Source: Hortaea werneckii
Taxonomy: Eukaryota; Ascomycota; Dothideomycetes; Mycosphaerellales; Teratosphaeriaceae
Length of the DNA stretch: 64,000 bases
Reading direction: 5' to 3'
Assembly (NCBI GenBank): GCA_037044905.1
Contig: JBAOKB010000162.1
Location: forward strand, 352,388-416,387
Of this stretch, positions 10,176-19,345 are shown in pieces. The translations under genes were made by a program, and so were the position numbers. Positions within the stretch are counted from its first letter, which is position 1; each line of letters opens with the position of its first letter. Below the pieces are notes generated by a model. The model saw nothing but the letters and a program-made list of their open reading frames with translations, was not told the DNA's origin and made no database searches.

Positions 10176-12986
10176 ATGGCCAAGTCGACATCAAGATCCC
10201 GTACGGTGCCACTCGTACCGCTACCGCCATCGGTGGTGCTGTTACCAGGCGTCACGACTCGAATTCCTCTGCAGAATCGAGCCGATGTCGCCGCCATCCT
10301 GGCCCACATCTACAGCAAAGCATCAACTCCTAGGCCCGAGCCTTCAAGCGTCACCGTAGGCTGTGTGCCACTCAATAGCCCTTATCTCAGTCCGGACGGC
10401 AAGCGACTGGTTGACAATGGCGAGGGCGATAAGAAGCCCGCCGCATCTCAAGCAGACCCGGCCCAAGCACGGAAGCCGGACCTCTTCAACTTTGGCACTG
10501 TTGCGAGAGTGACCGGGGTGCAAGGCAGACGACCTGGCGAACTAATGCTGGTCGTTGAAGGCGTGAGCCGCTTCAAGACTGACAAGATTGTCCGGGAACG
10601 GCCCTATTTCGAAGCCAAAGTTACCCTGCATGAGGAAGCCACGGTCAAGGATGACGATGGCGAGATTGCAGAGCTATTTGCTCAATTGAAGCAGCTAAGC
10701 CGGGAGCTCATCGCACTCATTCGTCTCTCTGCCCTTCTGCCTCGTGGGCCGAGCATGTCGCTCTCACCAGTCCTTGCCCGTCGACTCGAGCTCTATATTG
10801 TCAGAAAGGACATTCAGGAAGCAGGTGTGCTAGCCGACTTCATGACAAACATTGTCGATTGCTCTCAGGAGGACAAACTACGGATTCTTTCGGCGTTGCC
10901 GATCAAGGACAGGCTGGAACGAATCATCGAGGTACTTCAGCGACAGATTGGCGGTATACAAGGCAACAGCCGAATAATGTCAATCACGACATCTACGCCT
11001 CAGAGCAGCAATATCGTTGACGCAGAGACGCTCAATCGGTTGAGGCAAGACCCACGCATGAAAAGGATGGGCAACGGACAAGGGTTCCCCGGCGGCCTTG
11101 GCGGTTCCGGCGGGCAAGGAGATGACGAAGTGAACGAAGTAGAGGAGCTCAAGAAGAAGATTGAAGATGCGAAGCTTACGACAGAGGCACAGAAGGTCGC
11201 CGATAGAGAACTGAAGAGGCTGGCAAAGATGAATCCCGCTCAGGCTGAGCACCAGGTCATACGAAACTACCTTGAGAACCTGGCAGAGATACCTTGGACG
11301 AAGATGACTGAGGACAATCTGGACGCAGCGACTCTGGCGAAGGCACGGCAGCAGCTAGACGATGATCACTATGGATTAGAGAAGATCAAGAAGAGACTGC
11401 TGGAGTATCTGGCTGTTCTGAAGCTCAAACAGGCTGTCAATACCGACCTCGAGAATCAGATTAAGACGATCACTCAAGCTACTCAGCCGAAGGAAGATGA
11501 AAAGGTAGAAACTAGCAGCGCAGAGGAAGGCGCTGTTGCATCCACACCCAAGCAGGAAAAGCCACGGGAGCAGACTCCCGAAGAGATTCGAATCCTTCAG
11601 CACAAGAAGATGGTGGACAAGTCTCCTATTCTACTGTTGGTTGGTCCGCCGGGTACTGGCAAAACTTCCCTTGCCAAATCTGTTGCAACGGCGCTCGGTC
11701 GCCAATTTCACAGGATATCACTAGGAGGTGTAAGAGATGAGGCGGAGATTAGAGGTCATCGGCGTACTTACGTCGCCGCCATGCCTGGTCTGATCGTCAA
11801 CGGTTTGAAGAAAGTGGGCGTGGCGAATCCAGTCTTTCTCTTGGACGAGATAGACAAGGTTGGGACTTCATCGTATCATGGCGATCCCTCAGCTGCTATG
11901 CTGGAGGTTCTAGATCCCGAACAGAACCACACCTTTGTCGATCACTACGTCAACATCCCGATTGACCTCAGCAAAGTCCTGTTCATTGCGACAGCAAACA
12001 CGCTGGACACGATACCACCGCCACTGCTCGACCGTATGGAAACTATTCAACTGTCGGGATACACTACCCTGGAGAAACGTCACATTGCGAACAGGCATCT
12101 TATCCCCAAGCAAATCACCACCAATGGCCTTGCGCCTAAGGACGTGCAACTGAAGGAGGATGTCATCGACAAGGTCATTACATCTTACACGCGGGAAGCA
12201 GGTGTGCGAAACTTGGACCGCGAAATTGGTAGCGTGTGTCGAGCAAAAGCCGTACAATTTGCAGAAGCGCGCGACACGAACACTCTGCCTGCTTATTCTC
12301 CAGCGGTCACCGTAGATGACCTCGAGGACATGTTAGGGGTCGAACGATTTGAGGAAGAGATAGCCGCTCGCACGGCTCAACCAGGTGTAGTCACTGGCCT
12401 TGTGGCGTACAGTACTGGTGCTCAAGGAAGCATTCTGTTCATCGAAGTCGCTGACATGCCTGGCTCCGGCCGTGTGCAACTCACCGGCAAGCTCGGCGAC
12501 GTTCTGAAGGAGTCTGTTGAAGTTGCCCTGACGTGGGTCAAGAGCCATGCATATGAGTTGGCTCTGACCCACGATCCCAACGAAGACATCATGAAAGCGA
12601 GATCCATTCACGTGCATTGCCCATCAGGCGCGATTCCAAAGGATGGCCCGTCGGCCGGACTAGCGCACACTGTCGCTCTTATCAGTCTTTTCAGCGGGAA
12701 GGCGGTGCCACCGACCATTGCCATGACGGGCGAGTTCTCCCTTCGTGGCAAGGTCATGCCTGTAGGAGGCATCAAGGAGAAGGTCATTGGGGCGCTCAGA
12801 GCAGGAGTGAAGAAGGTCATTCTTCCGCAGCACAACCGCAAGGATGCGAAAGACTTGCCTGTGGAAGTATCGGAAGGTCTGGAGATTGTATTCGTATCTC
12901 ACGTTTGGGAAGCACTGCCGCACATTTGGCCTGACGCTGAGTGGCCTGGTCAACGAGGCTGGTCAGGCTTCGACAGTCGGCTATAG
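10176..12986 (+). CDS. LON2: Lon protease homolog 2, peroxisomal
   Basis: An ATP-dependent serine protease that degrades misfolded or oxidised proteins in the peroxisome matrix. The single exon gives 936 residues from the chosen start. The N-terminal Lon substrate-binding domain begins almost at once (VPLPPSVVLLPGVTTRIPL), which favours ATG 10176 over the in-frame ATG at 10104. The AAA+ module has Walker A GPPGTGKT at residue 490 and Walker B VFLLDEIDK. The protease domain has the catalytic Ser in KDGPSAG (Ser826) and the catalytic Lys in GGIKEK (Lys867), giving the Ser-Lys dyad. The protein ends in Ser-Arg-Leu, a type 1 peroxisomal targeting signal, which separates it from mitochondrial Pim1. 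A Gly-rich linker near residues 305-320 is typical. It is intact although it sits ~360 bp from a dead transposon. Confidence 0.96.
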   Translation: MAKSTSRSRTVPLVPLPPSVVLLPGVTTRIPLQNRADVAAILAHIYSKASTPRPEPSSVTVGCVPLNSPYLSPDGKRLVDNGEGDKKPAASQADPAQARKPDLFNFGTVARVTGVQGRRPGELMLVVEGVSRFKTDKIVRERPYFEAKVTLHEEATVKDDDGEIAELFAQLKQLSRELIALIRLSALLPRGPSMSLSPVLARRLELYIVRKDIQEAGVLADFMTNIVDCSQEDKLRILSALPIKDRLERIIEVLQRQIGGIQGNSRIMSITTSTPQSSNIVDAETLNRLRQDPRMKRMGNGQGFPGGLGGSGGQGDDEVNEVEELKKKIEDAKLTTEAQKVADRELKRLAKMNPAQAEHQVIRNYLENLAEIPWTKMTEDNLDAATLAKARQQLDDDHYGLEKIKKRLLEYLAVLKLKQAVNTDLENQIKTITQATQPKEDEKVETSSAEEGAVASTPKQEKPREQTPEEIRILQHKKMVDKSPILLLVGPPGTGKTSLAKSVATALGRQFHRISLGGVRDEAEIRGHRRTYVAAMPGLIVNGLKKVGVANPVFLLDEIDKVGTSSYHGDPSAAMLEVLDPEQNHTFVDHYVNIPIDLSKVLFIATANTLDTIPPPLLDRMETIQLSGYTTLEKRHIANRHLIPKQITTNGLAPKDVQLKEDVIDKVITSYTREAGVRNLDREIGSVCRAKAVQFAEARDTNTLPAYSPAVTVDDLEDMLGVERFEEEIAARTAQPGVVTGLVAYSTGAQGSILFIEVADMPGSGRVQLTGKLGDVLKESVEVALTWVKSHAYELALTHDPNEDIMKARSIHVHCPSGAIPKDGPSAGLAHTVALISLFSGKAVPPTIAMTGEFSLRGKVMPVGGIKEKVIGALRAGVKKVILPQHNRKDAKDLPVEVSEGLEIVFVSHVWEALPHIWPDAEWPGQRGWSGFDSRL

Positions 12987-13458
12987 TATTCTCAACAGAT
13001 ACTCTTCTACTCCCGGTCCAGAATAGCTCAACATTTGTAATTTGTGTAGCGTTTCAGAGCGATGACTTTGTACATAGTGCACTAATGCTTTACGATGGTG
13101 TTTAATGTATTTACTACTTAAGTAGATTCACTCCTCAAGGCGTTCAAACTCCCAAAGGCCTGTGATGTTGCGTGTTAAACCTTATGAATTCAGCTGTGTA
13201 CATCAGAAAAACTTTCAGGCGTCTCTATCTGTCCGTCGGAATAACAGAGCTTTTGACAGTACGCCTTGGATTTGAGGTATCCTTGGAGGGAAGCCAGCGG
13301 CGTGTCTCGGGAATATTCCGGGAGAACAGGGCACGCCCTCTCCCTTCTGAATGCTTTCTTCCCACTGTTTACGGAACGTTCTCAACCGTGTCGCGCCATT
13401 CTACGATCTGCCGTCCGTAAAAATGCTGATATGATTATCAGAAAGAGGAATGCGACAC
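12987..13458. other. Intergenic region between the Lon and TilS genes
   Basis: It holds the 3' region of the Lon gene and the promoter of the next gene on the same strand. No gene or notable repeat seen. Confidence 0.5.
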
Positions 13459-15200
13459 ATGAGCCAGAACATTAGAAATCTAAGCAGCCTCATCACTGAT
13501 TTCCAGAGAAGTCTCCGATCGACATGGACCTCTGCTGGCTCACGGCCATTACTTGGTAGGCTACATTCTCAGGGCATGAGGTGAGATGAGATGAAATGAA
13601 GCTAATATCATTCAAAAAAGGCCTAGCAATAAGCGGTGGCGTAGACTCCATGGCATTGGCTAGCTTGTGTCATCGGTTTGGCCTAGCATCACCTCACCAT
13701 CCATCATTTATTGGCTTCATCGTGGACCACAAACTACGACGTGGAAGTACAGAGGAAGCGCACAAAGTTGCTGAATGTCTTCGTAGACTTCATATATCGC
13801 CACGCGTGCTTACGCTTGACTGGAGCGATTACGGCCCTATAGGATCTTTACCTAACTTGGAGTCGATAGCAAGACGCCTACGGTACCAGGCTTTGGGAAA
13901 TGCTTGTCGAAAGGAGGGCATCACATCTCTCCTCGTAGCGCACCATGCCTATGATCAAGCTGAGACTGTCATGCTTCGCTTGCTTGGTAACTATCGCGGC
14001 AATGGGCTTCGCGGGATCAAGCGTAGCAGGCCCATACCCGAATGCGAGGGAATGTACGGTGTACATCAATCTGGAGAGCCACGATCATGGGCTTCGCTTG
14101 AAATGCAAGGACAGGATTGCATCTCAGACATGCTCATTGAAGATGGCGGTCTAAACATCGAGCGACCTTTGCTTGCCTTCACGAAAAGCCGGCTGACTGC
14201 ATATTGCCATGAACAGGGTATAGATTGGTTCGAAGATCATACAAATGCCGATCGGACCTATACTCTACGGAACACAGTCCGACACTTATTGGGCTCGAGC
14301 GAGTTGCCGCATGCACTACGGAAGCCCAGGCTCCATCATCTCACAGACGTAGTCGCGGCGAGAGAAAGGCGCTCAGAGGAACTTGCACAGTCGATATACA
14401 GCGAGAGTAAAATTAGCCTTGATCCTCGCACAGGGCAGGCCAGCATCACTTTGCCGGAAACCATAGGTTCCTCAGCGATAGAGGATGCCTCGGCAGCGGC
14501 CATCCTAGCACGAAAGTTTTTACGACTCTGCTCACCTGCCAACGATATCAAATTGCAAGAGCTTGATGGACTTGTGCGTCTCCTACGTAAAGATGACGAG
14601 CTTTCAAAAGGGGTTACGGACCGATGTCAGCTGGCCGGAGTTGATATCCTATGTGTGGCAGATGAGAGCCAACGTCGCCATCTCAAGCTGCAGCGATCTC
14701 TACCATCCAAGCAGGAACGGCTGCGGAGGCAATTCATACTCTTCAAAAGGCAGTCTGATCTTGCAGGCTCGGATTGGCAACTGTGGGACAATCGCTACTG
14801 GATCTGGGTTGGAAGGCAAGGAGACGCACCCTATACGGAAATCAAAACCCGTTTTCTCGAACCTGAAGATCTTGCTATGGCTCGAGCAAACTTGGACAAT
14901 GGGCAACGGAAGTTACTAAATTCAGCTTTATCGGCTGCATCTGGTACCTGTCGCTACTCGCTGCCAGCAATCGTAGCCATAAGAACGAGCCAGAGTGGCG
15001 GGAATGGTAATGCGGTGGAGCAGATTGTTGTCCTGCCCACTCTTGGCTGGAGCGCATCGGGCTGGCAACGTTGGCAGGCGAAGGCGGGGAATGGATCGAC
15101 TTCGGTTGCCACATCCAATTTATGGGATGTCAGATATCGCCATGTCGAGCCGCAGGGGGCCGAACAAGGAGAAATATCGTCCCTGCCGGAGTCTCAGTAA
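13459..15200 (+). CDS. TILS: tRNA(Ile)-lysidine synthetase-like protein (TilS/MesJ family)
   Basis: The family attaches lysine to cytidine at the wobble position of tRNA-Ile(CAU) so it reads AUA codons, using ATP through a PP-loop. Exon 1 is 13459-13555 and exon 2 is 13621-15200. The 65-bp intron opens GTAGGC, has a GCTAAT branch-like site and closes in AAAG. Splicing joins the split glycine codon so the PP-loop reads LAISGGVDS (SGGVDS at residues 37-42). It is followed by IVDHKLRRGSTEEA and AHHAYDQAETVMLRLLGN, both family motifs. Total 558 residues. The N-terminal 33 residues are rich in Arg, Ser and Thr and nearly free of acidic residues, which suggests mitochondrial import (inference); a mitochondrial role would make sense because only organellar decoding is known to need this enzyme in eukaryotes. 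The initiator inside the intron (13596) is not credible. Confidence 0.9.
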
Positions 15201-16235
15201 ATGTTAAATGTCCATTTATGACCATACAACAGATAGGATTGTACCTCTCAGCTTCTAATGATTGCACAGATGACCCCCACGCGTTCGCCTCAACTTTGTG
15301 ATGTGATTAAACAACAGAAGAATAAAAGGAAATTCTGGGGGCAAAAGATGCAAAAAGACAAAAAAAAAAAAGTACAGCAGCAGGTATTCTCATCTGGTCA
15401 CCCACGATAATACTAATAAGTACAGGAGAGCGGACGGGATCCTCTGTTTTCTGCAACCTCTGACCGTACCTGACATTATGCTGTGCACAATAAAATATCA
15501 AGGTTGTAATTTGTCAAGAAGCTTTCATCGAGAAGTGCGATGGCGGCGACGCAATCTAAATCGCGCCATCATTCAGTGCCATCTGTCACATGAAGTGAGA
15601 TGCATTGGAACCCATGTCTTAGCCGGTGGAGATCGGAATGCGAAAGGTATGATTCAGTCTGCTCACGTATCTCGATTTTCTGTGCAACTGCGACTATTAA
15701 TGTGCTACGGAACCTTCTCATGTCTTCTTTTCGGAATGAAATCGTGTCGCATCGTCCATCGACCCCAATAGCATATCCCGCCCATTAGATCTCCTTCTGC
15801 AACCGAATCACCGGAGGAGCCATTCGTGACCCAACTTTGGCCTAGTGTTCGCCTTGGACCACAGCGCAGTGAGGCAGGGTCACGCACTCGGTCCTGCACT
15901 CACGCTGAAGAAATGCTGATAAATGAATACCAGGTCTAAGGTCATTCCTTGCGCGCACGAAGTGTGGCGTCCTTGACTCCCTAAGCATGAGGTAAGCCAA
16001 GCGGAAGGCTCTTGGTGGAGGGCCCTTCGCTGCCATCCATGCCAAATTCGTTGCACGTATCGGCCAGAGTTTCAAGCGTGATTGAAGTCATCGGCCGCAG
16101 CAAGACGTAGGAGCGCTCGAGTGCGCGTGTCAAAGGATACGGCATTCTTTACCCATTCTTGGCCTGGCCAGTAGGGCTACTGCTAGAGCGTAGAGAGTAC
16201 GCTTGTATCATGCAATCGGCAGTCTCCTTGATGAT
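15201..16235. other. Intergenic region between convergent genes
   Basis: No gene supported in 1.0 kb. It contains an A-rich tract at about 15353-15371 and several short frames on both strands with no recognisable features. It serves as the 3' region of TilS and of the small minus-strand gene. Confidence 0.5.
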
Positions 16236-16529
16236 TCAGCGTCCAAGCTTGGTGGCAGGGGGCAAAAGCGGCTTTGCGAGGTAGGCCTCAGCCGACCTTG
16301 GTGGGGGAGGTGCTTCGTTGAAGTAAGGGACGTTGTCATCGCCGAAGAGATCCTCGTCGCTCAGGTAAGAGCTTGCGGTGTAGCTGCGCTTGCGCTGGTT
16401 GCAGGAGGAATAGCCGGGTGTTTGAGAAGAGTTGTTGCGGGCCAGTCCTCCGATGCTAATGGGCTGTGAAGCCACCGAGGAAGATGGTGATGTCCCGGGG
16501 GTCGTGTTGCAACTTGATGTGAAAGACAT
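16236..16529 (-). CDS. Small conserved fungal protein, 97 aa
   Basis: A short single-exon gene. Its first half is Ser/Thr-rich low complexity. The second half has the core SYLSDEDLFGDD, then a Pro-rich PPPPRSAEAYLAKPLLPP. Small ascomycete proteins with a YLSD(E/D)(D/E)LF core followed by a Pro-rich tail are familiar to me as unnamed conserved proteins, so I accept it, but no function is known to me. Upstream on the minus strand there is a CAA-rich leader (about 16550-16575) just before the ATG, typical of a 5' UTR. No membrane segment or signal peptide is visible. It lies between convergent TilS and the start of the transposon island. Confidence 0.72.
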   Translation of the reverse strand: MSFTSSCNTTPGTSPSSSVASQPISIGGLARNNSSQTPGYSSCNQRKRSYTASSYLSDEDLFGDDNVPYFNEAPPPPRSAEAYLAKPLLPPATKLGR

Positions 16530-18067
16530 AGTGCCGGTGTTTGTCGTCTGTCGTTGTTGTTGTTGTTGTTGACACTCAATCGTCTATTCAGTCGGGCAGA
16601 GTTCTGCAGTAATAAAATAGCACGCTCGAGTCGTCAGGTGTGCCAGGCATAGAGAGAGTTGCTATATGTGGCGAGCTTATATCATCAGACGAGTGAGTCC
16701 GGCTGACACCTGGCTGAAGACTGCTGACAAGACTCGCAGCTGATGACAAGAGATCAGACACAGAGACGGCAAACGGCGCATGGGTGCGGGTGGCACAAGG
16801 TCATATAACAAAGAAGCGACCACATTATTGACCGCCCCGGACCAGACGACGAACTCGATATTTTCCCGGAGCAAAACATCATCATCAGCCGCGATGCAGC
16901 CGAGGCGGATGGAGCTCGGTGGAGCGCAACTTTAAATAACCTTATGCTCGATACCACCAATCAGAGGCGATCACATGCGTCGTCCGGACAGGTTCCGGTC
17001 GCGTTGCGAGGAAGGGCAACAGCAGGCAGACCACCACCTTGAACCTTACCAACCGATACTACCACTACGGAGTGTAGGACAGTACATAGTACAGTAGGTA
17101 ACTCGTCGGTGAGAAGTCGCGGTTACTGCGCTCGTCGCGAAGCAAAGACCGATGCTCTAGAGATACATCCCACGCTGTACCTATCGGTGGCTGACCGCCA
17201 TATCACAATACTGTATGTAGACTGCTTCGCGTCGGCTCTGCAACATGGCAGACCGCCCGACCGACGGCCCAGTCGCCGGCAAGGTCAGCAAATTGAGGTT
17301 CGCCTGTTTCATAACCGTCCGGCTTCCTTTGTCATCCTCGGTGACCACAAGCTTGCTGTGGATGAGCTCGCTGTACAGGCTGTACTACACGACGGCGGTT
17401 CCTTATTACAGATGTGTCTTACTCAAGCCTTGACGACTACTATCAACACGCGGGTCAGGCGATATTATCCGTCAAATAGGATAATCCAGACAGTCACAAG
17501 CAAAGCTGCTTGCATGCCGCTGTCACTACTACTACTGCTAGCACTGCTGGAGCTCGGTAACTGACCGTGGGGAGCTTTTCGCAGGGACGGCGGTGTGGGT
17601 ACATCCACCTTCTAGCGGAGAAACATGCCCCCAAACATCCGCATCTCCAACGCCCGCCCGATGGACAAAGAAGTCTGGAGAGAGAGGAAATCCCTTTTCA
17701 ATCTCTGCACGCGATCTGATGCATCTGTTTTATAGCAAAGACCGAGCTTGAGCCTATCGACGATGAGAAACATGTTCCATGATGGAAGCACCGCCAGCAA
17801 CTTAAACCTTCGAGACGAGGAAGGCGATCATTTTAATTTTCTTTTTCCTTTGATTTCTGCTCCTCCGGTCCTCGGCGAAAGCTCGTTCGGCTAAGTGCTC
17901 TGAACCCTGACGATCACCAACCCCACGCGTCCACTTCCTCCCGAACGACTGTGGGGCAAAGGTTCAAATCCCACCTGCAAAGCAGCGTGAGTACGCAGGG
18001 TAGCGGAGCCAAGTTGTGTCTTATGCTCACAAGTTCCGGCAGATGATATGTCTCCGTTGAAGCATCG
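16530..18067. other. Gene-poor region bordering the transposon island
   Basis: No gene supported. Frames up to 151 codons occur (for example 17109-17564 on the plus strand) but none has domain signal or start context that convinces me. The first ~350 bp are presumably the promoter of the small minus-strand gene. A B-box-like string at 17961-17971 was examined and rejected as a tRNA. Confidence 0.45.
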
Positions 18068-18126
18068 TGACTCTTATCATTGTTGCTTAAACTGAGTCCG
18101 ATTAAGCAACAATGATAAAAGAGTCA
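18068..18126. repeat. 59-bp inverted repeat (hairpin) with TGACTC ends
   Basis: The arms TGACTCTTATCATTGTTGCT... and its reverse complement pair over 23 bases, with a 2-base bulge, around an 11-base loop. The outer six bases of both arms are TGACTC/GAGTCA, and the loop adds a GAGTC. It could be a transcribed hairpin, a miniature-element remnant or a protein-binding palindrome; I cannot decide. Confidence 0.85.
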
Positions 18127-18621
18127 TCTCTACGCTTCTATGGTTTCAAGAGTGATTGCCGTTGATCATTTTTCTTTCATAACCTGACAATATTACCGAG
18201 TTGAGACAAGGCCAAGGTGCTCCTATTCACCTCGTTTAAGGGCAATGTAATATACGAGGCAGATTGGAGCCGGGACTTCTTATGACATGCCGTCGAGCAC
18301 AATGCCCTGCAACTCCTATGACTACCTTCGGACGTACGGCGAATGTTACTCCTCATCCTCGCAAAATGGACTTTGGATTTAAGACTGCAGCTACAAACGC
18401 AAATGGACACGATAGAATCAATGTGCGTCGGCGTCTTGTTCTCGATCTCAACTTCTTATGGCGAGAACTCTTTCGGACGCCTTCATTAAGATCAGGTTGG
18501 TTCCGCGGAGAGTTGGGGAGAGGCAAGACCGGTCCGTTCAACAGCTAGCGTGCAGCGTTTGGCACCTCCCCGCGTTCGATGTAATGACAGCGTGGCGATG
18601 TCGCATTGAAGTATTGCTTTC
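18127..18621. other. Non-coding stretch between hairpin and tandem duplication
   Basis: Contains a 63-bp dispersed repeat (18200-18262) and unsupported short frames on both strands. No gene is called. Confidence 0.45.
18200..18262 (-). repeat. Dispersed 63-bp repeat, copy 1
   Basis: Its reverse complement matches 30433-30495 at 58 of 63 positions with no gap. Read in one shared frame, both copies are open and give almost the same short peptide beginning ASYITLPLNE, so the repeat could derive from a coding element. Confidence 0.8.
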
Positions 18622-18854
18622 GTTAATGGGTTGCTAGTCACACTGTTAGTGTTGGTCAGACCCGACTGTCGCAACGCTGCTTTCTTGGCCCATAATGTAC
18701 GGAGGTAGGATTTCTTAATTGCAATTCTTTTACCGGTGCTTTTATAACGGCTTCCTTAAGAGTTTAATAAAGCGTACGGAGGTACCTAGGTAGTTCGCCT
18801 CGCATAACCTCTAACGCTAAGGATAGTCTTAGCCGTCCTTAAGAAGTCGTAGTA
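18622..18854. repeat. First copy of a 232-bp tandem duplication (parts A and B)
   Basis: Part A (18622-18710) is repeated at 18855-18943, and part B (18711-18853) is repeated at 25747-25889 beyond the retrotransposon. The order A-B-A'-(retrotransposon)-B' shows a direct duplication that existed before the insertion. A vs A' differ at 11 positions and B vs B' at 5; all 16 are CpA-to-TpA or TpG-to-TpA type. The mutated copies are B and A'. Confidence 0.9.
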
Positions 18855-18943
18855 GTTAATAGGTTGCTAGTTATACTATTAGTATTAGTTAGACCCGACT
18901 ATCGCAACGCTACTTTCTTAGCCTATAATGTACGGAGGTAGGA
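18855..18943. repeat. Second copy of the tandem duplication, part A'
   Basis: RIP-mutated copy of 18622-18710. Its last five bases, TAGGA, are the target-site duplication of the LTR retrotransposon and recur at 25742-25746. Confidence 0.9.
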
Positions 18944-19345
18944 TGTTACGAACATAGTTACGAGACGGTTAGACCCGAAGCAATTAGCTAGTAAGGGCTA
19001 GGGAGGAAAGGAGTTACGTAACGTGTATGTAGGTAAGCGCTACCTTAGTAGGCGACCGACTACATATATGTAAGTAAGCGACTAGTTAACGAGCGACTAG
19101 GCGATTATTAAGCGACTAATCGCTAAGCGACTAAGCGATTAAGTGTATAAAGACACGAATCTCTTATGTATATAACTAGACACGTTTCTCGTTAAGAGTT
19201 CGTATGTTTAACTTATGTTACAATCCGACTATTAGGTAGAGAACTAATAGCCTTATTATAATTAGTTATTCTACAACCTAGTTATCTTAATATATCTGTT
19301 CTAAAGAGCTCTAAACCTATAATACTACTTCGTAGGGTCGCAACA
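18944..19345 (+). repeat. 5' LTR, 402 bp
   Basis: Begins TGTTACGAACATAG and ends GGGTCGCAACA. It contains short GCGACTAAG-type sub-repeats around 19070-19140. Its outer (5') part keeps more TpG/CpA than the matching part of the 3' LTR. Confidence 0.95.

Noticed and set aside
15353..15371. A-rich tract as a possible retroposed poly(A) tail
   Set aside because: No coding remnant upstream of it and no flanking duplication; more likely a simple A run.
17109..17564. 151-codon open frame in the gene-poor region
   Set aside because: Arg-rich mixed composition, no domain, ends in a run of Leu from a CTACTACTACTG repeat; probably chance.
17941..17985. GGTTCAAATCC string resembling a tRNA B-box
   Set aside because: The bases flanking the loop do not form a T-arm stem, and no matching acceptor, D-arm or anticodon arm is found upstream.
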